Below are positions 1 through 10,204 of a stretch of 64,000 nucleotides of DNA, piece after piece (positions within the stretch are counted from its first letter, which is position 1; each line of letters begins with the position of its first letter). A program made the position numbers and the translations under genes. The notes beneath the pieces are model-generated. The model was not told the origin of the DNA. It was given only the letters and a program-made list of their open reading frames with translations, and did no database searches. The stretch comes from Moringa oleifera (lineage: Eukaryota; Streptophyta; Magnoliopsida; Brassicales; Moringaceae). The stretch covers positions 2,367,001 to 2,431,000 of the forward strand of contig JAJFZO010000234.1 of assembly GCA_021397835.1 (NCBI GenBank), read 5' to 3'.

Positions 1-819
1 CAAATGATCAGATAGCCACTGATCCATTAAGCCACCAATTTCCCTCAATTGATTAATAAGTTCTTCCAGCTTGGGCTCCATAATATCATCGCAAGACTGA
101 AAGATAAATTTAGAAGTAGATAAATTTAAAGACCGATTTGGAAGCAGAGACACAAAATATACTCAAGCTTTAACAGCTGTTTAACTGGAAACAGCAATAA
201 GTGATCAAGTTCAAATGATCTTATGCATATGTAAAAACCAATGAACTACACTTAAGCAAAATTTAATGTAAGTAATGTTTAATAACAAATTAATTGTAGT
301 ATTCTCTCATAAGAAAATTGCTACAAATCCAAGTACATATTTGCCATATCTATGGACTAAGCAATCTTTGTGGAGTGCAGGTACCCTTTATCTTGAGGTC
401 ACCAATGTTAGCAGAAGGAAACACAAATTCCAGGTCTCTTTGGTCTCTCACCACTAATCCTTGGTCAGATAAAATTTAAAAACAAATGAGAGTGACATTA
501 AACAAACAGAAAACTAATGCACTCATTTTTCCTCTCTGAAAGAGCAATTGTGTGTATTAACCTTTATAATTTCTGAGATTAGCATCAAAATAACCGGATG
601 GTGATAGAACTATTGTAATTATTTAGATGAGGGGGGAAAAGGGCTAACCTTAGTGAGAGCCAACAAGTATAAGCCGAGACGGTTGTGTTGAGAAACGGAG
701 GAAAAAGGAAAGGGAACGGAGATTTGAGCTGGTGGCGCATAGATCTGCAACAGTACGCAAATGGAGACTTTGTGTGGGGTTAATGCAAAAGCACCTGGTG
801 CCTTCAACAAACCCGCCAT
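1..819 (-). CDS. Unrecognised, probably plastid-targeted protein; 3' part outside window
   Basis: The proposed start is the ATG at 819-817. Exon 1 (649-819, 57 codons) is rich in Ser, Ala and Pro and poor in acidic residues, like a chloroplast transit peptide. It ends at a GTTAGC donor in phase 0. Exon 2 starts at 96 after a TTTCAG acceptor and runs in frame off the left edge. It reads as a Glu/Leu-rich helix containing the blocks KLEELINQLREIGG and LMDQWLSDHL. The 552-base intron is pyrimidine-rich before the acceptor. I do not recognise the family, and the function is unknown. A second, overlapping ATG at 832 opens another frame, but only the 819 frame joins cleanly to exon 2. The exon model is inferred from splice consensus alone. 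Confidence 0.5.
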
Positions 820-999
820 TCTTTCTCAACACAAAGCTCCGCTCCGCTTCTCGTCCTAAATGGCGTTCTTTCAGTATGGGGTTTTGGGTTTCTATTGTTA
901 GAGGTTTTGGAGCTTCATATGAAGTAGCGGGAGTTTTAGTTTTGCAGTCGCAATGTAAAAAGGGAAGTGTTAATTGTTTAATCAGGAAATGGCCTGCCT

Positions 1000-1329
1000 G
1001 CGCCGGTCTTAAAAATCTCTCTCCTTTAATAATTATTTTTTTATAATTTACTTATTTTTACTTTTAATAAAAATAAAAATACTTTTGAATATAAAAAAAA
1101 TAAATCCTGTATTTTTTAAAAAATTTAGAAAAAAATTATTTTTTTTCTCTTTTATTTCTCATCCAATAATATAAAAGTTATACAAAGTTAATAATGATTA
1201 ATATTTGTGGGTTTATAAAGCATATTTTAAGAGGTTTCACATTGTTTTCTACAACTACATGTGTGACTATTGGTAACCAAAAAAATCAAAATAAAAAAAA
1301 TTTAATATAAGTCTGAACTTGAGCATAGA
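1000..1329. other. AT-rich spacer upstream of the first gene
   Basis: Runs of A and T, with no conserved reading frame or motif that I can recognise. It probably includes the distal promoter of the minus-strand gene that starts at 819. Confidence 0.5.
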
Positions 1330-1860
1330 TTTTTGGATAAAAATCATTTAAAATTTTAAATTTTATCTTTTTTTTTAATTAAACCTTTACTTTCAAAATG
1401 TATCTACACAAATTTTAATATATTAATTTTATCTAAATTAAGATTTGACTCAAAATAATTATGAAAAATTAATAAGTTTTTATTATTAAAATGCCTAAAA
1501 TCTACTGAAATAGATTTTATATTTTATTTTAATTTTATCTCTCAAATTTAAAAAATTTTCAACTAATCAATGACTTTTATAAATTTTTAAATTTTTTGAT
1601 AATATATACTTTTTTAAGAAAATATTTTCAGTACTCAAAAAATTTTGAACATTTTTATAATGATAACTTAAATATTTTTTTATATATGTAAAAAATTACA
1701 AGTAAAATTTGTTATACAATATTTTTAATTTGAATATTTTTAATGTTTAAATTTTTTAATAGGGTTCAATTTAGACAAAATTGAAATATTAAGATATGTT
1801 TGGATATATTTTGAAAGTAAAAGTTTGATTGGAGAAAAATAATAAAACTTAGGGTTTAAG
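1330..1860. mobile_element. AT-rich MITE, long-TIR group, copy 1
   Basis: The two ends form an imperfect inverted repeat of at least 60 bp. The left arm, about 1377-1440, contains CCTTTACTTTCAAAATGTAT. The right arm, about 1775-1832, contains the reverse complement of ACTTTTACTTTCAAAATATA. The interior aligns along its length with the element at 37.4-37.86 kb in the opposite orientation. No coding capacity is visible. The exact ends and the target-site duplication are not resolved. Confidence 0.6.
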
Positions 1861-2224
1861 ATGATATTAACCCTATATTTTTTGTTTTACGGCTAAGGTT
1901 GTATATTTCAATGTTTGTTTATATTTCATCGAATTGATAATCAAGCTATGCAATTTGTGAGTAACATAACTATATTATTGATTAGAAAAAAAAAACTAGG
2001 TATTTTAACTAATTATGTTGATGACTCTGTTGAGAATCATGTGTCATTAGGTTAGCTACACCAGCAAATGGGTTTACATTACCAAAAAAAAATTAGTTTT
2101 AGTGATAAATAAATTCGTCTTTAAATTTAAAAAAAAATGTTACTTAATTTTTTGGTGATAGATTAATGATAGATAAAATTGGTAGTTAAAATTATTATCC
2201 TTAAAAAATTAATGACTAAATTTT

Positions 2225-2410
2225 GGATCTATCATTAGTTAATGATTAATTTGCGATTGATACAAAATTTTGTTGTTAAACTAGCAACAGACATAAATTT
2301 GTTGCTAGACTAGCAACCGATATGAATCTGTCGTTAAAACTAACGACTGATATAAATCTATTGCTAAAACTAGCATCTGTCATTGAAACAGCAATTAATT
2401 AACAATTAAT
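2225..2410. repeat. Subterminal repeats of the CACTA element
   Basis: Five or six variants of a short motif, ACTAGCAACAGA or TTGCTAGACTAGC, occur in both orientations at roughly 20-30 base spacing. This is the arrangement that CACTA transposases bind near element ends. Confidence 0.6.
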
Positions 2411-2639
2411 AGATCTATTGCTATTATAATAATCTTTTAAAAAATAAATTTTAAATTATAACTAAACAAAAAAATTAAAATAAAATTAGATAAAATTTAT
2501 AAAACAAGATGATAAATATAAGATTATATTTTGTTCTCGTCACATACAATATTTAGATAATAAATTACATCTAATTATTAGGCAATGTTAGGGGTGCGCT
2601 TCCCAAAAAGAAAGCCTCCATTCTGCGAATGCATTCATT

Positions 2640-3800
2640 CATATTAACCTTTCTCTATAAGAGCTATTGTAACTCGGTTTTGAAGCATATGCGATCATGC
2701 TCTTTCGCCCTACGATCCTCCTCTGATCCCTCTTCTAAAGTCCTATGCTTCTCCTCTATACGTTCTTCTATAGACTTACACTGCAGCTCTATGCACTCTT
2801 CCATAACCTTCATTTGAAAGCGCATATCCTGTATAGCTATGTTGTTAACAAAGTATCCACTATTAGAGCTGTCGCCTGAATACCATGATAAAGCTTGGCT
2901 CTTAAGCTTGTATACTCGATGTTTTTTCTCTCCAAGTACTGCCTCATAGTAAAGCCTATTGTAGTCTACCTTAAATGTGTTTGAAAATCCCTCTTATAGT
3001 TGAGAAGCTGAGGCAACCAACTCCTCAAAGCGTTCTTACAATAAATAAAGAATTTTATTAACTTCTTCATTAGCTGAATCGAATAGTGAACTAAAAAAAT
3101 ATATAATTAGAGTTATTTATTAAATGTTAAAAAAATTATATTTACTTTCTCAGAATGCTCATCTATGAACTCATTAGGATTAGACTTCTTAATGTGAGTG
3201 TTTAAAAAGTTCTACTGCAGTAAGCTCACAATCTCACTCTCACGCTTTAAAAAAATAAAATACATAATAAATAATCATAGCATTTTTATTTATATTATTT
3301 AAGTAATTTAAATATCATATACATCAAGCATCGACAATGGTTTTACAGTGAATATAAACTGATACTATGTCGAGAGCGACCTGACCAAGGTATGCTTGTT
3401 TCATTCTATTTGTACTCTAACCTATTTCATTCTATCTATCACTGCTCTCATATAATATGAAGGATAAATTAAGGCTTATTTCTTACCTTATGATGGCATG
3501 CATACATCAAATCAGCATATCAATCCGTAGCTTGAGCCTCTCATACGGCCTTCACCACACCATCCATAGCCTTGTCCCATGCAAAATGTTTTTGCAATAA
3601 AATAAATGTCTGTAAGTATGATAAAATGTAATAGAATTTTTTTTTGGTAAATAATTATACATACTTTGAATTCTTTATAATAAAAATCTTTTGGTTTCTT
3701 GAGAAATCGTATTTCATATGTACCTATATGGATTAACCTTTTTTTGATAAATTTTATAAATCTTCGCAGACCATTGATACGAAGACTCATTCTTGTCAAA
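2640..3800 (-). pseudogene. Transposase_24 (Ptta/En/Spm) coding relic
   Basis: Reading the minus strand from 3800 down gives fragments of the plant Ptta/En/Spm transposase family, broken by stops and frameshifts. They are a basic block with FLKKPKDFYYKEFK (about 3670-3710), an NxxxK block with degenerate glycines (about 3340-3420), and NTHIKKSNPNEFIDEHSEK (about 3150-3215). After these come YYEAVLGEKKHRVYKLKSQA (about 2885-2945) and a charged coiled-coil tail (about 2660-2840). The order matches the family C-terminus. The gene is non-functional. The long minus-strand frame at 3512-3799 is only part of this relic. Confidence 0.6.
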
Positions 3801-4361
3801 TAAGATAATAAATAAATATTAATAAAATTTATAAAAATAATGATACAAAGTACTAAAAATAATAATTATAAATACTTACGTGTTATTGTCTATATAAATC
3901 TACTATCTACTTAAACTTTGCATGCTCCCTAAGCTAGACATCCTAGTAGTAGCAAAGCTAGAAAAAGCTAAAACATATCGAGATGGTACAGTTGTGTTCT
4001 CATTTTCATCCTGAATATGTGGAAGTGAAGATGTGAATCACAGATCTCTCCTTCTAAGATGCTCACTCTCCCGTCAGGATACTCACCTTTCCCTTTAGAG
4101 TTACCTTTCCCTCCAAAGTCACCTCATCTCATTCGGTCTCTCATCTAATCATGTTAATGAACTTGATAAGATTAGGTTAGTTTGAAAATTTTATAAAAAA
4201 TTCGACATAATCTCTTTTTAAAATCGAATTAAACCCCCTGAAATACATGATGAAAAGATAATGTAACGAATAATCAGTTCAACAACATTTCTTACAATAG
4301 ATTATATAAAACAATAGATTAAATAATTCAAACAAAAAAATTTGAAAAACAAAAAAACTAA

Positions 4362-4936
4362 TCATCATTTTCAAGATCTTCATCTTCCTTGTCCTCTTCC
4401 TCCATAAAATAGCTTTTAAAATCTGGCTCATTTGACAAGTTTTTTTTCTTCTTCATCAATATCTATTAATATCCCACTTTGATCATTCAAGGATATAGCA
4501 TCTCACTTGATATAGCAGCGAGATCTTGATCTTGATGCAACAGTATAATCTTGATCTTGATTTTAGTAGCATGATCTCGATCTTGATGCAATAACACTAG
4601 ACCACTTTAAAAGCTATTTTAATCTTTAAATAATCTTCTTAAGGGTAAGAATTAGGTATTTACAGCTGTTTCTATAAAACTAGGCATTCTTCGTGGAATA
4701 CATTATCGTCCTTTATCCAATGGATGTCCAAGATTTGCAAAGGCTCAATTTCAACTACTTCCTCATCAAAAAATGGGTGTAATGCTTACTGAGTAAGAGG
4801 TGTTGTTCCCACATAAGATTGCAATAAAAAAATGTGGAACACAAGTTGCATCTTGGCATATTTAAACAATTGTAACTTATATGCTACGGCTCCTATCTTC
4901 TATAGTAAATGGTCCATAATACCTGTTGGCTAGTTT
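4362..4936 (-). pseudogene. Integrase C-terminus and chromodomain-like tail, with ambiguous acidic tail
   Basis: Minus-strand fragments read ANRYYGPFTIEDR, then a stop-broken stretch, then LQILDIHWIKDDNVFHEECL. These correspond to the gypsy integrase C-terminal GPF/Y module and the start of the chromo-type region. Downstream sequence down to about 4440 has low-complexity ATCTTG repeats. An acidic tail ends at a stop near 4362. That tail may belong to the CACTA element instead. Confidence 0.5.
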
Positions 4937-5582
4937 TTAATGCACTTGTTTGAAGGTAAATTGCTCCACACATCGATTGACCATGTCAGTTAGACCATTT
5001 GTTTGAGGATGGGATACAAAGCTAAGGGTTAGTTTAGAGCCTAAAAGTTTAAAGAACTCTTGCCAATATTTGCTGATGAAAATTAGGTCTCGATCACTAA
5101 CAATTGAATGTGGCATGCCATATAATTTAATGACACCCTCAACAAATTTCTCTGCCACATTCTTTGCTGAGAATGGATGGTAAGAAGAATGAAACAACGA
5201 ACAATATAGTGTCATAACCATGGGATCATGTAGTCCTTCAATGAAATTGAGAGTGATGTCGTCCTACTCCTGGGATGAAATCGAGAGTGGATGTAATAAT
5301 CCAGTAAGTGCAGTCATTTCCATTTCACTCGTTGATAAACATCATAGTGTTGCACATATCATGCAACGCCTGGTGCATTTTCAACCAATAAAATCATTAG
5401 CGCAAACACTTATAAGTGCAAAAGACACCTGAATGACACCTTACCATTGAGTTATGCATCTTACAGACCAGTTGATTACATATAATTGGGTCAATTGGCA
5501 CCACCACCTTTCCTTTAAAGAAGAATAATCCGTTTCTTAGTTGAAAAAGCTCTATTAGAATCTCTTGAGCCTTTTTGATCAT
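4937..5582 (-). pseudogene. Ty3/gypsy integrase: zinc finger and catalytic core relics
   Basis: The stretch 5397-5582 carries the end of the HHCC zinc-finger region (HNSMVRCHSG). The stretch 4937-5221 carries the catalytic core with GMPHSIVSDRD and LTLSFVSHPQTNG, which match conserved integrase blocks around the second catalytic Asp. A frameshifted stretch of about 175 bases separates the two, and most of the N-terminal part of the core is unreadable there. Confidence 0.75.
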
Positions 5583-7115
5583 TTCTACACATAAAGGTCT
5601 AGAGGATTAGCTCTTTTAATGACATCCCATATATGAATAAATGCAAAGTTGGGCTATTAGCTCAATGAGAAAGCACATATGCTGTTGAATTCTCTCAACC
5701 AGGGCGATATATGATTTCATAATCTTATCCTAACAGTTTGGACACCCATTTTTGTGGTTTTGGGATTGCCATTCACTGCTCGGAATTAAAGATCCTTTGA
5801 TTTGTCACGATGTAAAATTTATGGCCAAGAAGATGGCCTTAACAATTGCCAACATCTCTTTGGCATAGGTGGACCAAGATTTCTCGATGATGCTAGGAGT
5901 TTTACTCATATAAGTAATTGGCTTCCCTTGTTGAGTAAGAACTATCCCTATATTGTCACTAGAGGAATTCATTTTTATTGTAAAAAAACTCTTTAAATTT
6001 TGACATTGCGTGTTTTAAATGATAAAGGCATCTTCAACCTCATCACTCCAATTGAAATTCCCTTTTTTAAGCAAGTTCATGAGTGACCGAGCTGTAATGC
6101 CATATCCTTGCATAAACTTCTTATAGTACCCCGTCAATCCAAGGAAGCCCCTTAATTATGTAATGGTAATAGGCCTGGCCAAGCTAACATTGCTTCAACT
6201 TTCTTTTCATCCACTTTCATTCCTTTATTACTAATTATGTGCCCCAAATATTCTAGTTCTTGTTTACCAAAGTCACACTTCTTGGCCTTTACATAAAATT
6301 GAAGCTAGCAAAGAGTCTTCAAAGCAGTTTGCACATGTTGAAGGTGTAATTGCGATTGGGAGCTATAGACTAATATATCATCAAAAAGCTTTTTTCAACC
6401 TCCCCTCGGGAAGAACGGTAAGAAGAATAGCCTATCTTTTATTTAGTCGCACACCCCCGGTTATAACTACCGCTAAAATGGGAAATGAGGAAAGAAAGCA
6501 AAACGATCAATCCCTCGTAGGTTAGGAATGAATTTGGGTCGCTAGTGTCTAAATCAATGAGAGGTATGTCCCCAATGCCTCTTTGTACAGCTGCCCGAGA
6601 TGCATTGCCCATTGACTAAGAAGGGGGCGGGGGAGGCAGTCTTCGAACTAGACCTATCCACTACTCCTTTCCCACTCACGTCTGCTGGCGCCCCATTGAC
6701 ATCTCTTCATCCGCAAAGAATTATCGATGTGAAAACACAAAGACAAAGGGCTGATCTTTCCTCTCAAAGGGAGTATAACGAGTTACTGGAGTTTGAGAAC
6801 CGAGACCTCCAGATCCGGGTAGGGGCCTTTAGTCTTTTGATTAGAGTAAGGGTCGCGAGACAGCAGAGCGTACCGCCCTTGCAGTTTAAAAAGAAGAAGT
6901 AGGGGCTACTTCTTTCCTTAGGTGCACCCCCTTAAATAGGGGTGAGTGCCTTGTGAACTAAATGGCTGAAATATAGAGTTCATGACAGCATGAAAGGTTA
7001 ATGGTGCATTACAAAGGCCAAAGAGCATGACCAAATATTTGTAATGCCCACTGTGAGTTTGGAAAGCGATTTGATGAATATCTTGGCTACTTACTCTTAT
7101 TTAATTGTAGCCTGC
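5583..7115 (-). pseudogene. Ty3/gypsy reverse transcriptase C-terminal half and RNase H, interrupted
   Basis: Minus-strand fragments include GLCNAPLTFHAVMNS (about 7000-7045), the catalytic FDDILVYS box (about 6362-6385), EYLGHIISNKGMKVDEKK (about 6215-6270) and the RNase H block KEMLAIVKAI (about 5835-5865). About ten codons expected between QPF and FDDIL are missing. In their place is the GC-richer insert at 6391-6958. Several stops show that this is a relic. Confidence 0.75.
6391..6958. other. GC-richer, organelle-like insert inside the gypsy reverse transcriptase
   Basis: Base composition changes abruptly to about half GC, against roughly one third in the surroundings. Retroelement homology stops at one side (FDDIL) and resumes at the other (QPF). 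The insert holds a 100-codon plus-strand frame (6600-6902) that I do not recognise. It also has short G/C-rich hairpins, for example GCACCCCC paired with GGGGTGAGTGC near 6930. Composition and style resemble plant mitochondrial intergenic or intron DNA. That origin is an inference, because no known organelle gene is recognised. Confidence 0.5.
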
Positions 7116-7679
7116 TCATAAATCATGTTTAGTGAAGGAAGTTGCTCCATAAAGCTCATTCAACATCAGAAGGAATTTGTTCTTAATAGTTGCAACGTTC
7201 AAAGCTCTATAATCAGTGTAACAACACCAAGTTCCATCTTTTTTCTTGACAAGTAATACCAGTGAAGAAAACGAGCTTGTGCTAGGTCGAATTATACATG
7301 ATTTAAGCAATTCTTGAACCTGTTGTTCAATCTTGGACTTCTGAAAATATGCGTACCTATATGGCCTAACATTCATGGCTTGAATTCCCTCTCTCAATGG
7401 AATAATGTGTTCCACTGCTCTTGAAAGGTGGGAGTGTGGTCGGTTCCTCAAATACATTAGAAATTGGTTTAGAATAGTCTTCATTTCTTTGGCATCTTCT
7501 TGCTGCCCTTCATCTGACTTGGAATTCAAAGCAAATACAGCTTGCTTTGATGAAATTTCATAAGCCATGCATTGACATGTCTTGTATAGGTTGCGTAGAC
7601 ACGCCTTGAAGTTTCCTAGGTTGTTGTTGCCAAAGGAATTCCATTGTGGAATTTTTCCAATCACAAATGATTGACCCAA
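7116..7679 (-). pseudogene. Ty3/gypsy reverse transcriptase N-terminal half
   Basis: The minus-strand frame contains AVEHIIPLREGIQAMNVRPY, then RPSTSSFSSLVLLVKKKDGT and YRALNVATIKNKF. These are the standard first blocks of Ty3/gypsy reverse transcriptase. The frame ends at a stop before the FHQI-type block, which is only partly readable downstream. The part before residue 80 links protease to reverse transcriptase. Confidence 0.8.
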
Positions 7680-8092
7680 GGGTCTCTAACCACTGCACCC
7701 CTAACACCATATCTAATCCCATCAACAGCAATGAAAAAAATTCAAGCTCAAGAATTGTAGCTTGCAGATCCACCGAGACATTCTCATACCTTCCTTGGCA
7801 AGTCAGTCACTATCCATCAGCGACTCGAAGAGTGAAAGTTGTTGTTGACCTAACTGGTAACCGTAACTCACCAGCTAATCACTCTTATAAAATTGTGAGT
7901 GGAACCACTGTCTATTAGTGTAATTATCTCATGTGCACCTATGGCAGCCTTAATCCACATGGTTCTAGGTACATGCCCCCCAGTTAAAGCATGTAGAGTA
8001 ATGTCAGTTTCCTCCTTGTGTGACTCCCTAATTACCTTCAATTCCTTTCCTATTGTGCTTAAACTTTCTTCACTTGTGTCAAGTTCATCCAT
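7680..8092 (-). pseudogene. Ty3/gypsy aspartic protease relic
   Basis: The frame at 7868-8092 contains ALIDSGSTHNFI-type residues (here TLIDSGSTHNFI), the active-site Asp loop of retrotransposon proteases. The frame at 7558-7773 continues with LLMGLDMVLGVQWLETLG, the usual C-terminal protease block. A frameshift separates them. Confidence 0.75.
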
Positions 8093-8101
8093 TTGGAAAC
8101 T

Positions 8102-9026
8102 TTACAGCAAAAGAAGTTTGGGTTCCCTGACATTTATGCCCTGGTGTGAACTTCTCATTGCAACTGAAACACAATCCATGGACATTCTCCTTTGCATCTC
8201 CTCCCATGACATCCATTTGATAGTTGCATTGGTAGTTGATGGATTGCTCTGTTTAAAAGTAGCAGGGACAAGTATGTTGCTTGGTCTAGCAGACCGTCTC
8301 TGTCGAGCTAGTTGGTCATCCAGCATCTTAGCTAGATTAGCTGCCTCCTTTACTGTTTGTGGCTTAAACATTCGAATGCCATCAGCTATTTCGAATTTCA
8401 AACCACTGATGAAAGTCTCCACCAAAACTTTAAATGTCCATTCTAGAACTCGATTTCCTAGTCTTTCAAATTCCCTTTGGTAATCACGCAAAGTCTCAGT
8501 TTGTCTCACTCGCGATAATGCTTCATCGAAGTCCTCTGACTCAGGCGGTCCAAAATGCATTTGAATCTCATCCTTGAATATCTCCCAGGTAACGATCCCC
8601 TGTTCCTCGTCAAACATCTTGCAAAGCCATTGCCACCACATTTGCTTCCCCTTCCAAGAGGAATGAAGCTAGTCGAACCTTCTGATCATCTGCAGTTTCC
8701 TGGAATTCGAAAAACTGATTCACACGGTTGAGCCACTCTGAAGGGTCATCACCAGAAAATCTTGGAAATTCTAACTTTGCAATATTAGAAGAAAGGGGCT
8801 GGTTGGTCTCGCTACTCTCACTACTTCCCTTGCTCACTCCTTCACGGCTGTGAAAGCTATGATTGGAGGATTCCCTTCTAGCCAAAAACGTGTAACACAG
8901 CTTGGAGAGACTATCTTCCCAGCCTTGGACTTTGTCTGCAATCCCGATTTCCACCCATTAAAGATTGTCTTGAGCTCCTCCCAATCCTTCCTCAAGTTCC
9001 TCAATTCGTTCCTTATTTGTTGTCAT
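8102..9026 (-). pseudogene. Ty3/gypsy gag relic
   Basis: The likely ATG is at 9026, directly after the primer-binding site, followed by KERIEELEEGLGG. An in-frame TAA comes 22 codons later. Beyond it the frame holds the gag blocks LEFPRFSGDDPSEWLNRVNQ and FEFQETADDQKVRLASFLLE. A frame change near 8620 leads to the rest of gag, with ETFISGLKFEIADGIRMFKP. The CCHC knuckle is not clearly preserved. Confidence 0.75.
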
Positions 9027-9029
9027 AAA

Positions 9030-9045
9030 CTTGGCTCCGATGCCA
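9030..9045 (-). other. Retrotransposon primer-binding site
   Basis: On the minus strand, TGGCATCGGAGCC lies one base inside the LTR end. It is a close match to TGGTATCAGAGCC, the site complementary to the 3' end of initiator tRNA-Met used by many plant gypsy elements. It fixes the LTR boundary at 9047. Confidence 0.75.
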
Positions 9046-9046
9046 C

Positions 9047-9330
9047 TGTTAGGTATCCATCAAAGTCAAGTAGAATGTTAGCAAATTCTCCTCGGGTGAG
9101 AATTGAACCACAGGTTAAAATAAAACAAAATAAAATTCAGCTGCCTTCTTCTTTCATTTCATATAATTTACACATCTTAATGGCAGAGTTTGGGACCGAA
9201 TCTTCGGGAGATTCAACCACCCCTCTCCCCACGTTCAGCTATGATAGTTGAACTTAAAAACAAAAAACAGAAAATAAAACAAATATCTTAAACATTACAT
9301 GCACATAACAAACTGAAGAAAAGTTACGTG
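9047..9330 (-). repeat. 5' LTR of the gypsy element, outer end uncertain
   Basis: The LTR must begin at 9047 (TGTTAGGTATCC on the plus strand, the reverse complement of ...CCTAACA), because the primer-binding site adjoins it. The outer end is not defined because I see no second LTR copy to compare. About 9330 is a guess from where sequence character changes. Confidence 0.45.
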
Positions 9331-10204
9331 TGCTAATCCTTAAAGCTAGCTCACTTATCTGGGATTGTGCTTGAAAGCTTGAGAAGAGCACATGGAAGGC
9401 CTGTTAAGCCGATCAATGTGATATTGCCTTCTTGTCATTTAAAAATTTGGCAAGTAGTTGGCAGTTCACTGCTGCAGAGTTTTACCTCTTACAGACACCA
9501 TGAACATTTTCATGCTTGATTGGAGTCTGCAGAGTTGTAAAAGCTTAACCTTTTCATGCTTGATTGGAGTCTGCAGAGTTGTAAAAGCTTAACCTTTTCA
9601 TGCTTGATTGGAGTCTGCAGAGCTGTAAAAGCTTAACCTTCGCATGCTGAGCTATTGAAGTGTTTCAACCAATTGACCAAATTTCAACTTCTTATGGTCA
9701 AAAGTAAATGAAGTAGTAAAGACTGTTCATTTTCCTTTTATTTGTCTGTCCATTTCAGCTGTGGTTTCTGACTGACATAACCATTATGTTCAATTGTGTC
9801 ATTAAGAGACATCATCTTACAACTTTACTGCCAACACTGAAAATGTCGCCAGGTATTACAGTCAATAGGATTGCTAGGGCCAGTACCCAAACAAGTATGA
9901 CAGAGACTACCATCTTCATCGAGACCAATCAGAAATTCCAGTCAATGCGAGATGACTAGAATTAGCTCTACACATAAATACAACATTTTGTTTATGCTCC
10001 TTCCAAAGAAGTCATAAGTATCCTCCATTGAAGGATATCAATCACTTCAAATCACCATTCCATAACGCAACTGTGAAAGCATTAAAATTGGGGAGAGGTG
10101 CAGATAAATATATATCTCGAATTCAGTTCTCCATGGATTAAGTTTCAATTTTGTCATTTCCTAACATTAAGATTCTTCTTTTATGAGATGAATGAGATCT
10201 CACA
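9331..10204. other. Region downstream of SWAP70: 3' UTR and spacer
   Basis: This is non-repetitive, moderately AT-rich sequence between the SWAP70 stop codon and the gypsy LTR. It probably holds the SWAP70 3' UTR near 10.0-10.2 kb and a short tandem repeat at 9507-9640. No other gene is visible. Confidence 0.5.
9507..9640. repeat. Three tandem copies of a 44-base unit
   Basis: The unit starts TTTTCATGCTTGATTGGAGT and is repeated at offsets 9507, 9551 and 9595. The third copy has one internal change (AGAGCTG for AGAGTTG). The near identity suggests a recent expansion. It lies beyond the probable end of the SWAP70 transcript. Confidence 0.9.

Larger units (their letters stand above)
2083..4360 (-). 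mobile_element. Decayed CACTA (En/Spm) DNA transposon
   Basis: One end lies near 2083, where a degraded CACTACAAGAAA-type terminus is followed by short subterminal repeats (2225-2410). The interior carries a broken minus-strand coding region of the plant Transposase_24 (Ptta/En/Spm) family. A long AT-rich stretch around 4140-4300 resembles the untranslated interior of such elements. The far end is unclear because an acidic C-terminal coding tail (about 4360-4440) could belong either to a TNP2-type transposase or to the neighbouring gypsy polyprotein. No intact terminus is visible at the 4.4 kb side, so the element looks truncated or nested. Confidence 0.6.
4362..9330 (-). mobile_element. Decayed Ty3/gypsy LTR retrotransposon (chromovirus-like order)
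   Basis: In minus-strand order the element shows the end of the 5' LTR (TGTTAGG...CA, from 9047 up), a primer-binding site (9030-9045), gag, protease, reverse transcriptase, RNase H, integrase and a chromodomain-like tail. The domain order protease-RT-RNaseH-integrase is that of Ty3/gypsy. Stops and frameshifts occur in every domain, including a stop 22 codons into gag. I found no 3' LTR near 4.4 kb, so the element is truncated or rearranged on that side. The reverse transcriptase is interrupted by foreign DNA at about 6391-6958. Confidence 0.8.

Noticed and set aside
5651..5668. Start of a tRNA-Ile-like sequence (GGGCTATTAGCTCA)
   Set aside because: Only about 14 bases match. It lies in frame within the gypsy RNaseH-integrase linker, and no cloverleaf follows. 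Probably coincidence.
7646..9251. Plus-strand open frames of 90-194 codons at 7646-7918, 7899-8483 and 8850-9251
   Set aside because: They are antisense shadows of the gypsy gag and protease, with no family signature of their own.
9507..9640. CRISPR-like or satellite array
   Set aside because: There are only three head-to-tail copies with no spacers, and the context is a plant nuclear genome.
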